In this document: in pieces, positions 1-5,587 of the stretch | Numbering within the stretch: the stretch's first letter is position 1 | How the letters are laid out: each line of letters begins with the position of its first letter | Assembly: GCA_017631215.1 (NCBI GenBank) | Contig: JAGBTR010000049.1 | Location: 1 to 6,972, forward strand | From: Clostridia bacterium | GTDB lineage: Bacteria; Bacillota; Clostridia; Oscillospirales; CAG-272 | DNA length: 6,972 bases | Reading direction: 5' to 3' | Translations under genes and position numbers: made by a program | The notes under the pieces: model-generated | Database searches by the model: none | What the model was told of the DNA's origin: nothing | What the model saw: only the letters and a program-made list of their open reading frames with translations

Positions 1-1503
1 CAGCACGCCGTCGCGGTCAGCGTCCCAGCGGTCGGGGTTCTTTTCACTCCACGCGTAGCCGATGAGCGACTTGACCGTCGCCCAATGCGTCCTCAGCCAA
101 GCATCGTCGCCGCTGAGCTTCCATTCGCGATAGGTCTTGATGACCGATGCCATCTGACCGTCCAGGCACGCGCGGAAGCCCCACACGCCGCGTCCGAGCG
201 GCAGCACGGTGCGGAATTCCATCTTGCCGTCCGCGTCGGTATCATACTTGAACTCGGTCTCACGGATGCTCCGCTCCAGCTCGGGATAGAGCAGGCACAG
301 CGCCCAGGCGTAGCTCCAGACGTGCGTACACGTGCCCTGACACGAGCCCTCGCGCTCATGCACGCCCTCCCAGCCGTAGAAGGTGCCGTCCTCCAGGCGC
401 AGGACGGTCGAGGTCTTGAGCACCGAGAGGTTGGATGCCGCCGCGTCAATGACGGCGGGATCGAGCGTTGCGCCGTGCAGCACGTCGCGGAAGGTCAGCG
501 TCCCCTTGACCAGCCGCTCGCGGTTCTCCAGCGCATAGCGCGCCGAGGCGAGCGAATCGGCAAAGAGGGTGGCGTAGTAGTTCTTCCACGTGATATCCTT
601 ACCCTCGGCGTCGCGGTAAGCATCCCAATAATTGTAGCAATTGGGGACGTTCCACGCCAGCGCGAACGAGAAGGTCAGCGTCTCGCCGCGTGCGGTCGCG
701 CTCGTGCCGACCGAGGCGATGTCGCCCCGACCGCGCAACGGCTTGCCGGGCTCGGCGTAGTGGCGGTCGTAAAGCACGCCGCGCGTCAGCTCCTGCCAGA
801 ACGTCTCGACAAAGTCCTGCTGCCAGTCGCTTCGGTACCAATACGCCTGCACCAGCGCCCCCTCGCGACACCCGACAGCGGCGGTCAGGTCGCCATAATC
901 ACGGTCGCTCTCACCCAGCCCCGCGTGGCGCAGCGTGACCGAGGCGATCTCTCCCTCGCCCGTCTTTTCGTTGACCGTGGCGGCAAAGGGGTTATTGACC
1001 GACAGCACCACGCTGTAACGGACGCCCTCGATGCGGCTGTTGACCGCAATATCGAACATCGCCACGGGCAGGCTCGAGTCGTCCGCCTCGTGCGGGATCA
1101 TCGGGTTGTAGGCGGTCATCACCACCTCGGCGGGAAAGTCGTCGTCCGCAAAGGTCAGCGTGGCGACGGGAAAACGACCGTCGAAGGTGACGTGACGGAA
1201 ATGAGGAAACGCGCACATCGTGCCGCCGTGGGGGCCAAAGCCGTAGGCGTTGAACTTAGCCTGCCCGTACTGACCGATGAGCTGTCCCGTATGCTCGCCC
1301 TGCAGCACGCGCACGTCGACGCGACCGTCGGGATACTCTGCCCGAATGGCAAAGTGGGTATAGGGATTGAGACTGCCCTTGTTTGGGCGGTTAAAGATCT
1401 CCCAATCGACAAATTCACCGTTACCCGCAAGACCGATCGAGCCCGTGCCGATGCCGCCAAGCGGGAAGGATATTTCGTTCAGTTGCTCATTTTGATAGAT
1501 CAT
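1..1503 (-). CDS. GH116-family beta-glycosidase (GBA2-like), 3' end outside window
   Basis: The first 501 codons are present and the gene runs off the left edge; family members are usually roughly 750-900 aa. The N-terminus (about residues 11-41) has the family signature FPLGGIGTGSIGL followed by a GNGEFVDWEIFNRP block. Residues about 362-415 carry TFYGWEGVHEREGSC followed by THVWSYAWAL and LYPELERSIRETEF. By comparison with the YLEG block of GBA2, E379 is the likely catalytic nucleophile. The expected acid/base Asp normally follows a DxDGxP/L segment; here the sequence stops at DADRDGVL, so that residue should lie just beyond the edge. No signal peptide or membrane segment is visible, so the enzyme is probably cytoplasmic. 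Family activities include beta-glucosidase, beta-xylosidase, glucosylceramidase and N-acetylglucosaminidase, and specificity cannot be read here. The start ATG has AGAGGTG 5 nt upstream. It is the second gene after the GH28-like gene, 28 nt away. Composition is very GC-rich. Confidence 0.88.
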   Translation of the reverse strand, partial: MIYQNEQLNEISFPLGGIGTGSIGLAGNGEFVDWEIFNRPNKGSLNPYTHFAIRAEYPDGRVDVRVLQGEHTGQLIGQYGQAKFNAYGFGPHGGTMCAFPHFRHVTFDGRFPVATLTFADDDFPAEVVMTAYNPMIPHEADDSSLPVAMFDIAVNSRIEGVRYSVVLSVNNPFAATVNEKTGEGEIASVTLRHAGLGESDRDYGDLTAAVGCREGALVQAYWYRSDWQQDFVETFWQELTRGVLYDRHYAEPGKPLRGRGDIASVGTSATARGETLTFSFALAWNVPNCYNYWDAYRDAEGKDITWKNYYATLFADSLASARYALENRERLVKGTLTFRDVLHGATLDPAVIDAAASNLSVLKTSTVLRLEDGTFYGWEGVHEREGSCQGTCTHVWSYAWALCLLYPELERSIRETEFKYDTDADGKMEFRTVLPLGRGVWGFRACLDGQMASVIKTYREWKLSGDDAWLRTHWATVKSLIGYAWSEKNPDRWDADRDGVL

Positions 1504-1508
1504 AATTA

Positions 1509-1515
1509 CACCTCT
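1509..1515 (-). promoter_or_regulatory. Ribosome binding site of the GH116 gene
   Basis: AGAGGTG on the minus strand lies 5 nt before the ATG at 1503. It sits inside the 28-nt gap after the GH28-like stop codon, where I see no promoter or terminator. This supports translation from the upstream gene's transcript. Confidence 0.75.
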
Positions 1516-1531
1516 ATTTGCTCTCGCATCG

Positions 1532-2920
1532 TTAATCCCTCTCGGGGTCAGGCTTGAAGAAGTCGCCGTCGGTCAAAACGACACGTTCACCCTCGGCGTC
1601 ACTTATGAGCGTTCCTGCCACAATATCCGAGCCGTCGTTCCATGCCTTCACCGCGGCCGCCGCGCCAAGTCCTCTCACCGTCACGTTTTTGAACGAAAGC
1701 TTGCGATAATGGCACACACGCGCCACACATCCGCTCGGAGCGTCGCCCACGCGGGGCTCGGCATAGGCGAGATCACAATCGACAAACGATACCGTGATGG
1801 GAGCGTCCTTGTCTCCGTAGATCATCATGGGCAGTTTCAGGCCCGTCGCCTTGACATTTTCAAACGAGATATCCAGCAAGGGCTTATTTTGCTGCCACGG
1901 GTTGTTGCCCGAGAAGTCATACTCCAAAAAGCGCGTGGCGTTCTCCACCGTACAGTTACGCAGACGGATATTTCCGCCCGGCTTACGAATGGGACGCGAA
2001 TAATCGGCATAATACATATAGGCGTTGAGCATATTGCGGCGGTGCTTATGTGCATCCTCGGGCGTCACCGTACCGTTGATTTGGTCGGTCTTGCTCAACG
2101 TCATACGGTGCATGTACTCGCCGGGACCCACGATGGCGGTATCCTCCACCAGCACGTCGGTGCCGCCAAGCCGAAACGCACTGCAGGCGCTGTTGAGATA
2201 ACAGCGCAGGACGAGCAGGTTTTGGTTGTCCACGCCCGCGATGCAGTCATCCCCCGTCTTGAATACGCCGTCGCAAATGGTGACGTCCGTGCAGGTGGTC
2301 ATATGGACACCGTCATGACCGCCTGAGACGCGCGGACGCTCGATGCGAACGTCCACGCAATCGAACAGCACAAAGCCAAAGTGACCGCTGTTGCGGATGT
2401 CAAGACCCGTAAAGGTCAGATGCTCACAGCGGTGCGCGCTGATCGCGTGGGGACCGCGAAATTCCTCCTCGCCGCGCTCGTCGTAGCAATCCCGTCCGTC
2501 GATGTAGCTGCCCTCCTCGCAGACGATGGCAATGTCGTGCGCATCGACGGCGCGCAGCATAGCGCGGTTCCAGGTGCTCAGGCACTTGTTGCGATGGCTC
2601 ATATGGTGACGCTCGTATTCCGAGCGCACGGCATACGGACACCAAATCACGTCCGTCTTGTGCTCGTCTCCGATGGGCTCAAGCGTGTCGGCAAGGATAT
2701 GATCGTAATCCGAAAGGTCTCGGCTGCCGATCAGGTGCGCATCCTTTTCCAGATGCAACGTCACGCGAGAGCGCAGCCGAACGTCTCCGATGTACCAATC
2801 TCCCGCGCTCACGCGAACCTCACCGCCACCCGCCAGGTAGCACTCATCGATCGCACGCTGAATGCCTGCCGTTGCATCGCGTGCATCGGCAACGTAATCG
2901 GTCATATTCCATACTTTCAT
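1532..2920 (-). CDS. GH28-like (right-handed beta-helix) glycoside hydrolase
   Basis: A 462-aa protein of the GH28/pectate-lyase-3 fold. The N-terminus has the pattern of this superfamily: a DAT..IQRAID helix, GGGEVRVSAGDWYIGDV, and an L..VTLHLEKDAHLIGS strand (about residues 15-67). The middle is a run of short strand repeats. The GH28 catalytic aspartates seem kept: D203 in GGHDGVHM (the NTD position) and D224-D225 in KTGDDCIAG. The usual GHG histidine motif is replaced by SACSAFRLGG (about 244-253), and no RIK motif is apparent. GH28 enzymes hydrolyse galacturonans, rhamnogalacturonan or related polymers. Given these losses the substrate may differ, so I call only the family. No signal peptide, so likely cytoplasmic. 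The start is ATG 2920, with AGGAGGT 6 nt upstream; a GTG at 2941 would place that Shine-Dalgarno inside the gene. First gene of the operon with GH116, driven from 3003-3031. Confidence 0.82.
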   Translation of the reverse strand: MKVWNMTDYVADARDATAGIQRAIDECYLAGGGEVRVSAGDWYIGDVRLRSRVTLHLEKDAHLIGSRDLSDYDHILADTLEPIGDEHKTDVIWCPYAVRSEYERHHMSHRNKCLSTWNRAMLRAVDAHDIAIVCEEGSYIDGRDCYDERGEEEFRGPHAISAHRCEHLTFTGLDIRNSGHFGFVLFDCVDVRIERPRVSGGHDGVHMTTCTDVTICDGVFKTGDDCIAGVDNQNLLVLRCYLNSACSAFRLGGTDVLVEDTAIVGPGEYMHRMTLSKTDQINGTVTPEDAHKHRRNMLNAYMYYADYSRPIRKPGGNIRLRNCTVENATRFLEYDFSGNNPWQQNKPLLDISFENVKATGLKLPMMIYGDKDAPITVSFVDCDLAYAEPRVGDAPSGCVARVCHYRKLSFKNVTVRGLGAAAAVKAWNDGSDIVAGTLISDAEGERVVLTDGDFFKPDPERD

Positions 2921-2926
2921 TTTTTT

Positions 2927-2933
2927 ACCTCCT
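2927..2933 (-). promoter_or_regulatory. Ribosome binding site fixing the GH28-like start
   Basis: A perfect AGGAGGT on the minus strand is followed by six A and then ATG 2920. It decides for this ATG (protein MKVWNMTDY...) over the in-frame GTG at 2941, which would add seven residues encoded by the Shine-Dalgarno region itself. Confidence 0.85.
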
Positions 2934-2938
2934 CGAGC

Positions 2939-2973
2939 CACACCGCGTGCTCAATGCCGAGACGAACGGTGTG
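2939..2973. repeat. 7-bp inverted repeat in the GH28-like leader
   Basis: CACACCG at 2939-2945 and CGGTGTG at 2967-2973 are perfect inverse copies separated by 21 nt. They lie in the roughly 75-nt untranslated leader, between the promoter and the Shine-Dalgarno at 2927-2933. They could form an RNA hairpin or be a protein site. An arm this short can occur by chance, so function is unproven. Confidence 0.3.
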
Positions 2974-3002
2974 AGCGCCCGTCGCCTTCCGTTCTTGCTT
3001 GC

Positions 3003-3031
3003 ATTATAGCACAGAACCGTGGCGTTGTCCA
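3003..3031 (-). promoter_or_regulatory. Promoter of the GH28-GH116 operon
   Basis: On the minus strand TGGACA (3026-3031, one mismatch from TTGACA) and a perfect TATAAT (3003-3008) are separated by 17 bp. Transcription would start near 2996 and give a leader of about 75 nt before ATG 2920. The -35 begins just after the T-rich tail of the transporter gene's terminator, so the two transcription units are cleanly separated. I see no copy here of the repeat found in the GH30/AraC control region. Confidence 0.8.
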
Positions 3032-3038
3032 TAACTTT

Positions 3039-3083
3039 TTAAAATATAAAGGGCAACGCGTGCAAATTGCATCCGTTGCCCTT
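3039..3083 (-). terminator. Rho-independent terminator of the EamA transporter gene
   Basis: A perfect 10-bp stem, AAGGGCAACG (3049-3058) with CGTTGCCCTT (3074-3083), lies about 30 nt after the transporter stop codon. The loop holds a second small inverted repeat, TGCAA/TTGCA (3061-3065 and 3067-3071), so the structure can stack into one long hairpin with an internal 2x2 loop. On the minus strand it is followed by a U-rich tail (TTTATATTTT). Confidence 0.85.
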
Positions 3084-3112
3084 GGGGCACCTCGCGCCAA
3101 GCCTTGGCGGGG

Positions 3113-3949
3113 TTATATATTCAACATGATCAGCGCGGCAAGAATTCCCGTCAATGCCGCCCATTGCAATTTGCGCAGACGCTCCCCGAACAGGCAGATG
3201 CCGGCAAGCGTTACCGCCAAAATGGTCGCCACGCTGAAGGTGGGATAGACGATCACCGCAGGCAAATGCCCCAGTGCCATCAGCAAAAACTTGGCAGAGA
3301 AGAAATTGGGCACGCCGACCAGCACGCCGAAGAGCAGTGCGTATTTGTCGGGGCGTTCCCGTTTCCAAAGAATCAACGCAAGGCACAGCACAAAGGCACT
3401 GACAAAGGTATAAAACAAAAACAGATCGCCATATTCCGCAGGACCGTATACCTCAAACACCTTGGACATCGCGTCGCCGCCTCCTCCTGCCAACAGCATC
3501 AGCAGCAAGGGGAGTCTGGCAGTGGAGGCGGTTGCGCCCTTTTCATAATTGATCAGAACGATCGCACCCACGGCCAAAACAAATCCGATCCACTGCACGG
3601 CAGTGGGGATTTCCGCAAAGAGAAAAACGGACATAACCACCGGCACAAGAAGTCCCAGCTTCATAAACACCGAGGACAGCACGACGCCGTTTTTGCGGGT
3701 ATTGTATTGCAGCAGCACGAAGCCCGCAAGATACAGGACACCGTTGACCGCACCCAGCCCCACCGTCAGACCAAGGTCGGGCAAGGGCGTGGAAAACAGC
3801 TGTGCGCGGGCATACAGCGCCGCCAAAGAAAGGCAGGTCAGGTAATTGACGGCAAGCATACTGATATTGCCTCGTACCACGCGCGAGCTCAGTCGCATCA
3901 CAACGGCGATGGTCGCGCTGCTCGCGATCGCCAAAAGAAGATACAGCAT
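3113..3949 (-). CDS. EamA/DMT-superfamily membrane transporter
   Basis: A 278-aa hydrophobic protein with about ten predicted membrane segments (roughly residues 2-20, 31-47, 59-80, 90-111, 118-134, 144-155, 172-195, 203-222, 228-250 and 261-277). This matches the two-times-five EamA duplication of the drug/metabolite transporter superfamily. The end of the second half shows the typical FGERLRKLQWAALTGI block (about 254-269) with the conserved GE. DMT members move sugars, amino acids, nucleotide sugars or other metabolites, and substrate cannot be read from sequence. Its position between glycosidase operons makes sugar or glycoside-product transport plausible, but it has its own promoter and terminator and could be unrelated. 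The start is ATG 3949 with GGGAGG upstream. An in-frame GTG at 4009 lies upstream of the -10 element and so would not be transcribed from that promoter. Confidence 0.85.
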   Translation of the reverse strand: MLYLLLAIASSATIAVVMRLSSRVVRGNISMLAVNYLTCLSLAALYARAQLFSTPLPDLGLTVGLGAVNGVLYLAGFVLLQYNTRKNGVVLSSVFMKLGLLVPVVMSVFLFAEIPTAVQWIGFVLAVGAIVLINYEKGATASTARLPLLLMLLAGGGGDAMSKVFEVYGPAEYGDLFLFYTFVSAFVLCLALILWKRERPDKYALLFGVLVGVPNFFSAKFLLMALGHLPAVIVYPTFSVATILAVTLAGICLFGERLRKLQWAALTGILAALIMLNI

Positions 3950-3955
3950 ACCGTC

Positions 3956-3964
3956 TTCCCTCCC
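3956..3964 (-). promoter_or_regulatory. Ribosome binding site of the EamA transporter gene
   Basis: GGGAGGGAA on the minus strand precedes ATG 3949, with the GGAGG core about 9 nt away. Together with the promoter at 3998-4025 it fixes the start at 3949 and removes a 20-residue N-terminal extension that would not be hydrophobic. Confidence 0.7.
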
Positions 3965-3997
3965 TTTTTCCTCTGTGCCGCACCGTCGGCTGATGCT

Positions 3998-4025
3998 ATT
4001 ATACCACACTTCGTTCGTTTGTCAA
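3998..4025 (-). promoter_or_regulatory. Near-consensus promoter of the EamA transporter gene
   Basis: On the minus strand TTGACA (4020-4025) and TATAAT (3998-4003) are both perfect and separated by 16 bp. A TGG directly before TATAAT gives an extended -10. Transcription should start near 3991, about 40 nt before ATG 3949. This is the strongest promoter in the window and suggests high or constitutive expression unless it is repressed. Confidence 0.9.
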
Positions 4026-4038
4026 GGCAATGGGAGAG

Positions 4039-4075
4039 AGAAAAAGACGACGCCCCGCATCGGGGGCATCGTCTT
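4039..4075 (-). terminator. Rho-independent terminator of the GH30 gene
   Basis: Arms at 4044-4056 and 4063-4075 form a 13-bp stem with a 6-nt loop. One position is a C-A mismatch when read on the plus strand but a G-U wobble on the minus strand, so the hairpin is better as a minus-strand transcript. There it is followed by a run of T (CTTTTTCTCTC). It starts 23 nt after the GH30 stop codon and separates GH30 from the transporter promoter at 3998-4025. Confidence 0.88.
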
Positions 4076-4098
4076 GTTATTTTTCCTCTGCGGCGCGG

Positions 4099-5451
4099 TC
4101 ACGCCTCGATCTTTATGGTGAAGATGCTGTCAGCATACAGCTCTATGTACCAAAGCTTACCGTCAACCTCTATTTGAGCTTGGCATCCGTGATCGTTGGG
4201 ATTGATCAGGATTGCCACCTTTTTTCCATCCCTGTTGTCGATCAACACGCCCTCAATGTCCTTGGGATACTTGGGGTAGGCGCTCATCGGTACGTTATAG
4301 GCATCGGAGACCGAAATGGGATAGATGCGTGACGTCGGTGTGATGTAGGGGGCGATATGCGAAAAAGCCTTATACTGGCCGCTGTAGGTCAGCTCGCCGC
4401 TTTGCGAGTCTCGCGTGACCAAGCCCCCGCACGTTCTGAGAAACGGGCCGACGTTTGGCCCGCCCATCTCGTCGAGCATCAGATTCCAGCCCGTAAACGA
4501 GCGATATCCGGCTTTCAGTGCCTTGACCATCATCAGCCCCCACTTGCACCAATCGGTATCATAATGATCGGTCAGTCTTGGACCGCCCTCGGTAAAGTGA
4601 AGTTCGAGGCTCGGAAAAGTCTCTTGAACGATCTTCGTTTGCTCGATCGTGCCTCGATAGTAGTGGAATGCGACACCGTCACAGGCCTTTGCCAAGCCCT
4701 CGCAATTCTCAAGCGACCAAAGCACGCGCTGTGTGTCATTGAAGTTATGATCGTACATCCAGATCTTCACGTCAAGCCCCTCTGCCCTGAACTTTTGGCG
4801 CAGGAGCTTGATAAAGCGTGCTTCGGTCTCGGGATGCCAGATGCACGCGGGCATTTTCCCGTCCTGCTGTATGCCCGGTTCGTTTTGCGGCGTGATCGCG
4901 GAGATCTTGATGCCGTAGTCGGCATACGCCTTGATGAACCTGATGATATAATCGGCATAGCAGTCCACGTACTGCTCGCGCATAAACCCACCGCATATAC
5001 ATCCTCCGGTCTTCATCCAGCCGGGAGGGCTCCAGGGCGACGCAAACAGAAGGATATCCGGATTGATTGCAAGAATCTCCTTGATGATCGGTATGATGTA
5101 TGCTTCATCGCGCTTGACCGAAAAATGCTCGAGCGCGGTATCAAAGGGATGATCGTCATACGAATATATCTCGGGGGAATAATCGCTCGAGCCGATGCAG
5201 ATTCTGCCGACCGACAGTCCAAGTCCGTCTTTGGAATAAATATCGTGCAGAAGCTTGTTTCTCTCTGAAGCATCCATCAAGCTCAATTCATAGCAGGAAG
5301 AAGGCGTGATAGCAACGCCAAATCCGATAAATCCGCTGTAGCTGTCTTCCGAGATTTGAAGTGCCTGTGCGCCCGGAACGTATGGTGCGGCAAATGCCTC
5401 GCGTTCGGAAAGCAGGTGGTTTTTATCCGTAAATCTGATTTTTGAGGTCAT
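4099..5451 (-). CDS. GH30-family glycosidase (glucosylceramidase-like)
   Basis: A complete 450-aa retaining glycosidase, the usual length for the family. The front half has the family pattern GFGVAITPSSCYEL (about residues 43-56), GLGLSVGRICIGSSDYS (about 76-92) and SPWSPPGWMK (138-147). The acid/base is E191 in TPQNEP, and the nucleophile is E288 in HFTEGG. A WNLMLDEMGGPN block (322-333) resembles the NLDE.GGPN segment of GH30 subfamily 1. The N-terminal strand and residues about 365-450 would form the beta-side domain. GH30 members act on glucosylceramide, beta-1,6-glucan, beta-xylosides or xylan. The closest visible resemblance is to the glucocerebrosidase-type group, but activity is inferred. 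No signal peptide, so probably cytoplasmic. ATG 5451 has AAGGAG 8 nt upstream. The gene is divergent from the AraC regulator across 136 bp and is a single-gene unit. It is noticeably lower in GC than GH116. Confidence 0.92.
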   Translation of the reverse strand: MTSKIRFTDKNHLLSEREAFAAPYVPGAQALQISEDSYSGFIGFGVAITPSSCYELSLMDASERNKLLHDIYSKDGLGLSVGRICIGSSDYSPEIYSYDDHPFDTALEHFSVKRDEAYIIPIIKEILAINPDILLFASPWSPPGWMKTGGCICGGFMREQYVDCYADYIIRFIKAYADYGIKISAITPQNEPGIQQDGKMPACIWHPETEARFIKLLRQKFRAEGLDVKIWMYDHNFNDTQRVLWSLENCEGLAKACDGVAFHYYRGTIEQTKIVQETFPSLELHFTEGGPRLTDHYDTDWCKWGLMMVKALKAGYRSFTGWNLMLDEMGGPNVGPFLRTCGGLVTRDSQSGELTYSGQYKAFSHIAPYITPTSRIYPISVSDAYNVPMSAYPKYPKDIEGVLIDNRDGKKVAILINPNDHGCQAQIEVDGKLWYIELYADSIFTIKIEA

Positions 5452-5459
5452 AGCATAAT

Positions 5460-5465
5460 CTCCTT
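5460..5465 (-). promoter_or_regulatory. Ribosome binding site of the GH30 gene
   Basis: AAGGAG on the minus strand, 8 nt before ATG 5451. A second ATG between them is out of frame and hits a stop at its third codon, so 5451 is the start. The site directly abuts the inverted repeat at 5464-5495. Confidence 0.75.
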
Positions 5466-5495
5466 TTTGTATTTTTCTTAATTCTAATACAAAAA
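5464..5495. repeat. Operator-like 10-bp inverted repeat upstream of GH30
   Basis: TTTTTGTATT (5464-5473) and AATACAAAAA (5486-5495) are perfect inverse copies around a 12-bp centre. The element covers the proposed GH30 -10 and start of transcription. It lies in the divergent region controlled by an AraC-type protein, so it is a candidate operator. The region is AT-rich, which raises the chance of accidental symmetry. Confidence 0.45.
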
Positions 5496-5540
5496 TATCC
5501 TTTTGTAATTATATTTTTCGTTTTATTTATTGTATTTTTC
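5467..5540. repeat. 11-bp direct repeat TTGTATTTTTC, two copies
   Basis: Identical copies lie at 5467-5477 and 5530-5540, 63 bp start to start. The first overlaps the left arm of the inverted repeat at 5464-5495, next to the GH30 start. The second overlaps the -35 of the AraC-gene promoter. A partial third copy, ATTTTTC, occurs at 5513-5519. AraC-family proteins commonly bind repeated half-sites, so these are the best candidate binding sites in the window. Confidence 0.5.
5481..5509 (-). promoter_or_regulatory. Probable weak promoter of the GH30 gene
   Basis: On the minus strand ATTACA (5504-5509) and TAGAAT (5481-5486) are spaced 17 bp apart, four and five matches to consensus. An alternative is TATAAT at 5508-5513 with a poor -35 (AATACA, 5531-5536), which would give a longer leader. 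Either way the -35 is weak, which suits a promoter that depends on an activator. The choice between the two is not settled. Confidence 0.45.
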
Positions 5541-5558
5541 AACAAATCGTGATATAAT
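5530..5558 (+). promoter_or_regulatory. Extended -10 promoter of the AraC-family gene
   Basis: TATAAT (5553-5558) is preceded by TGA at 5550-5552, forming an extended -10. TTGTAT (5530-5535), a poor -35, is 17 bp upstream and coincides with the second copy of the 11-bp direct repeat. Transcription should begin near 5565, about 23 nt before ATG 5588. The overlap of the -35 with a candidate binding site suggests autoregulation. Confidence 0.75.
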
Positions 5559-5570
5559 GGCCAAAATACG

Positions 5571-5579
5571 AGGAGGAGG
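5571..5579 (+). promoter_or_regulatory. Ribosome binding site of the AraC-family gene
   Basis: AGGAGGAGG ends 8 nt before ATG 5588. A nearer ATG at 5584, in another frame, reads only Met-Tyr-Gly before TAA and overlaps the true start. The longer spacing and the long reading frame decide for 5588. Confidence 0.8.
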
Positions 5580-5587
5580 CCGGATGT

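Noticed and set aside
85..1557. A 490-codon open frame on the plus strand
   Set aside because: It lies antisense to the GH116 gene, whose minus-strand protein matches a known family throughout. Long antisense frames are expected in GC-rich coding DNA. Its translation is rich in Arg, Ala and His and has no recognisable motif.
1709..2326. Plus-strand frames of about 200 codons here and at 2381-2974
   Set aside because: Both are antisense to the GH28-like gene and have no domain signal.
2921..2941. N-terminal extension of the GH28-like protein from a GTG at 2941
   Set aside because: The seven extra residues are encoded by the Shine-Dalgarno and A-run, and ATG 2920 has ideal spacing.
2921..3112. 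Riboswitch or CcpA cre site in the intergenic regions (also 3950-4098 and 5452-5587)
   Set aside because: I looked for known riboswitch cores and a TGWAANCGNTNWCA-like site and saw none by eye. The gaps are explained by promoters, terminators and the repeats listed.
3950..4009. 20-residue N-terminal extension of the EamA protein from a GTG at 4009
   Set aside because: It would start upstream of the -10 element of a near-perfect promoter, and the added residues are polar, whereas MLYLLLAIAS is a natural start of the first membrane segment.
3104..4177. A 357-codon open frame on the plus strand
   Set aside because: It is antisense to the EamA transporter, crosses its promoter and runs into the GH30 3' end. 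The translation is Gln/His/Lys-rich with no domain.
4357..5268. A 303-codon open frame on the plus strand
   Set aside because: It is antisense to GH30, which carries both catalytic motifs in the minus-strand frame. No Shine-Dalgarno or family resemblance.
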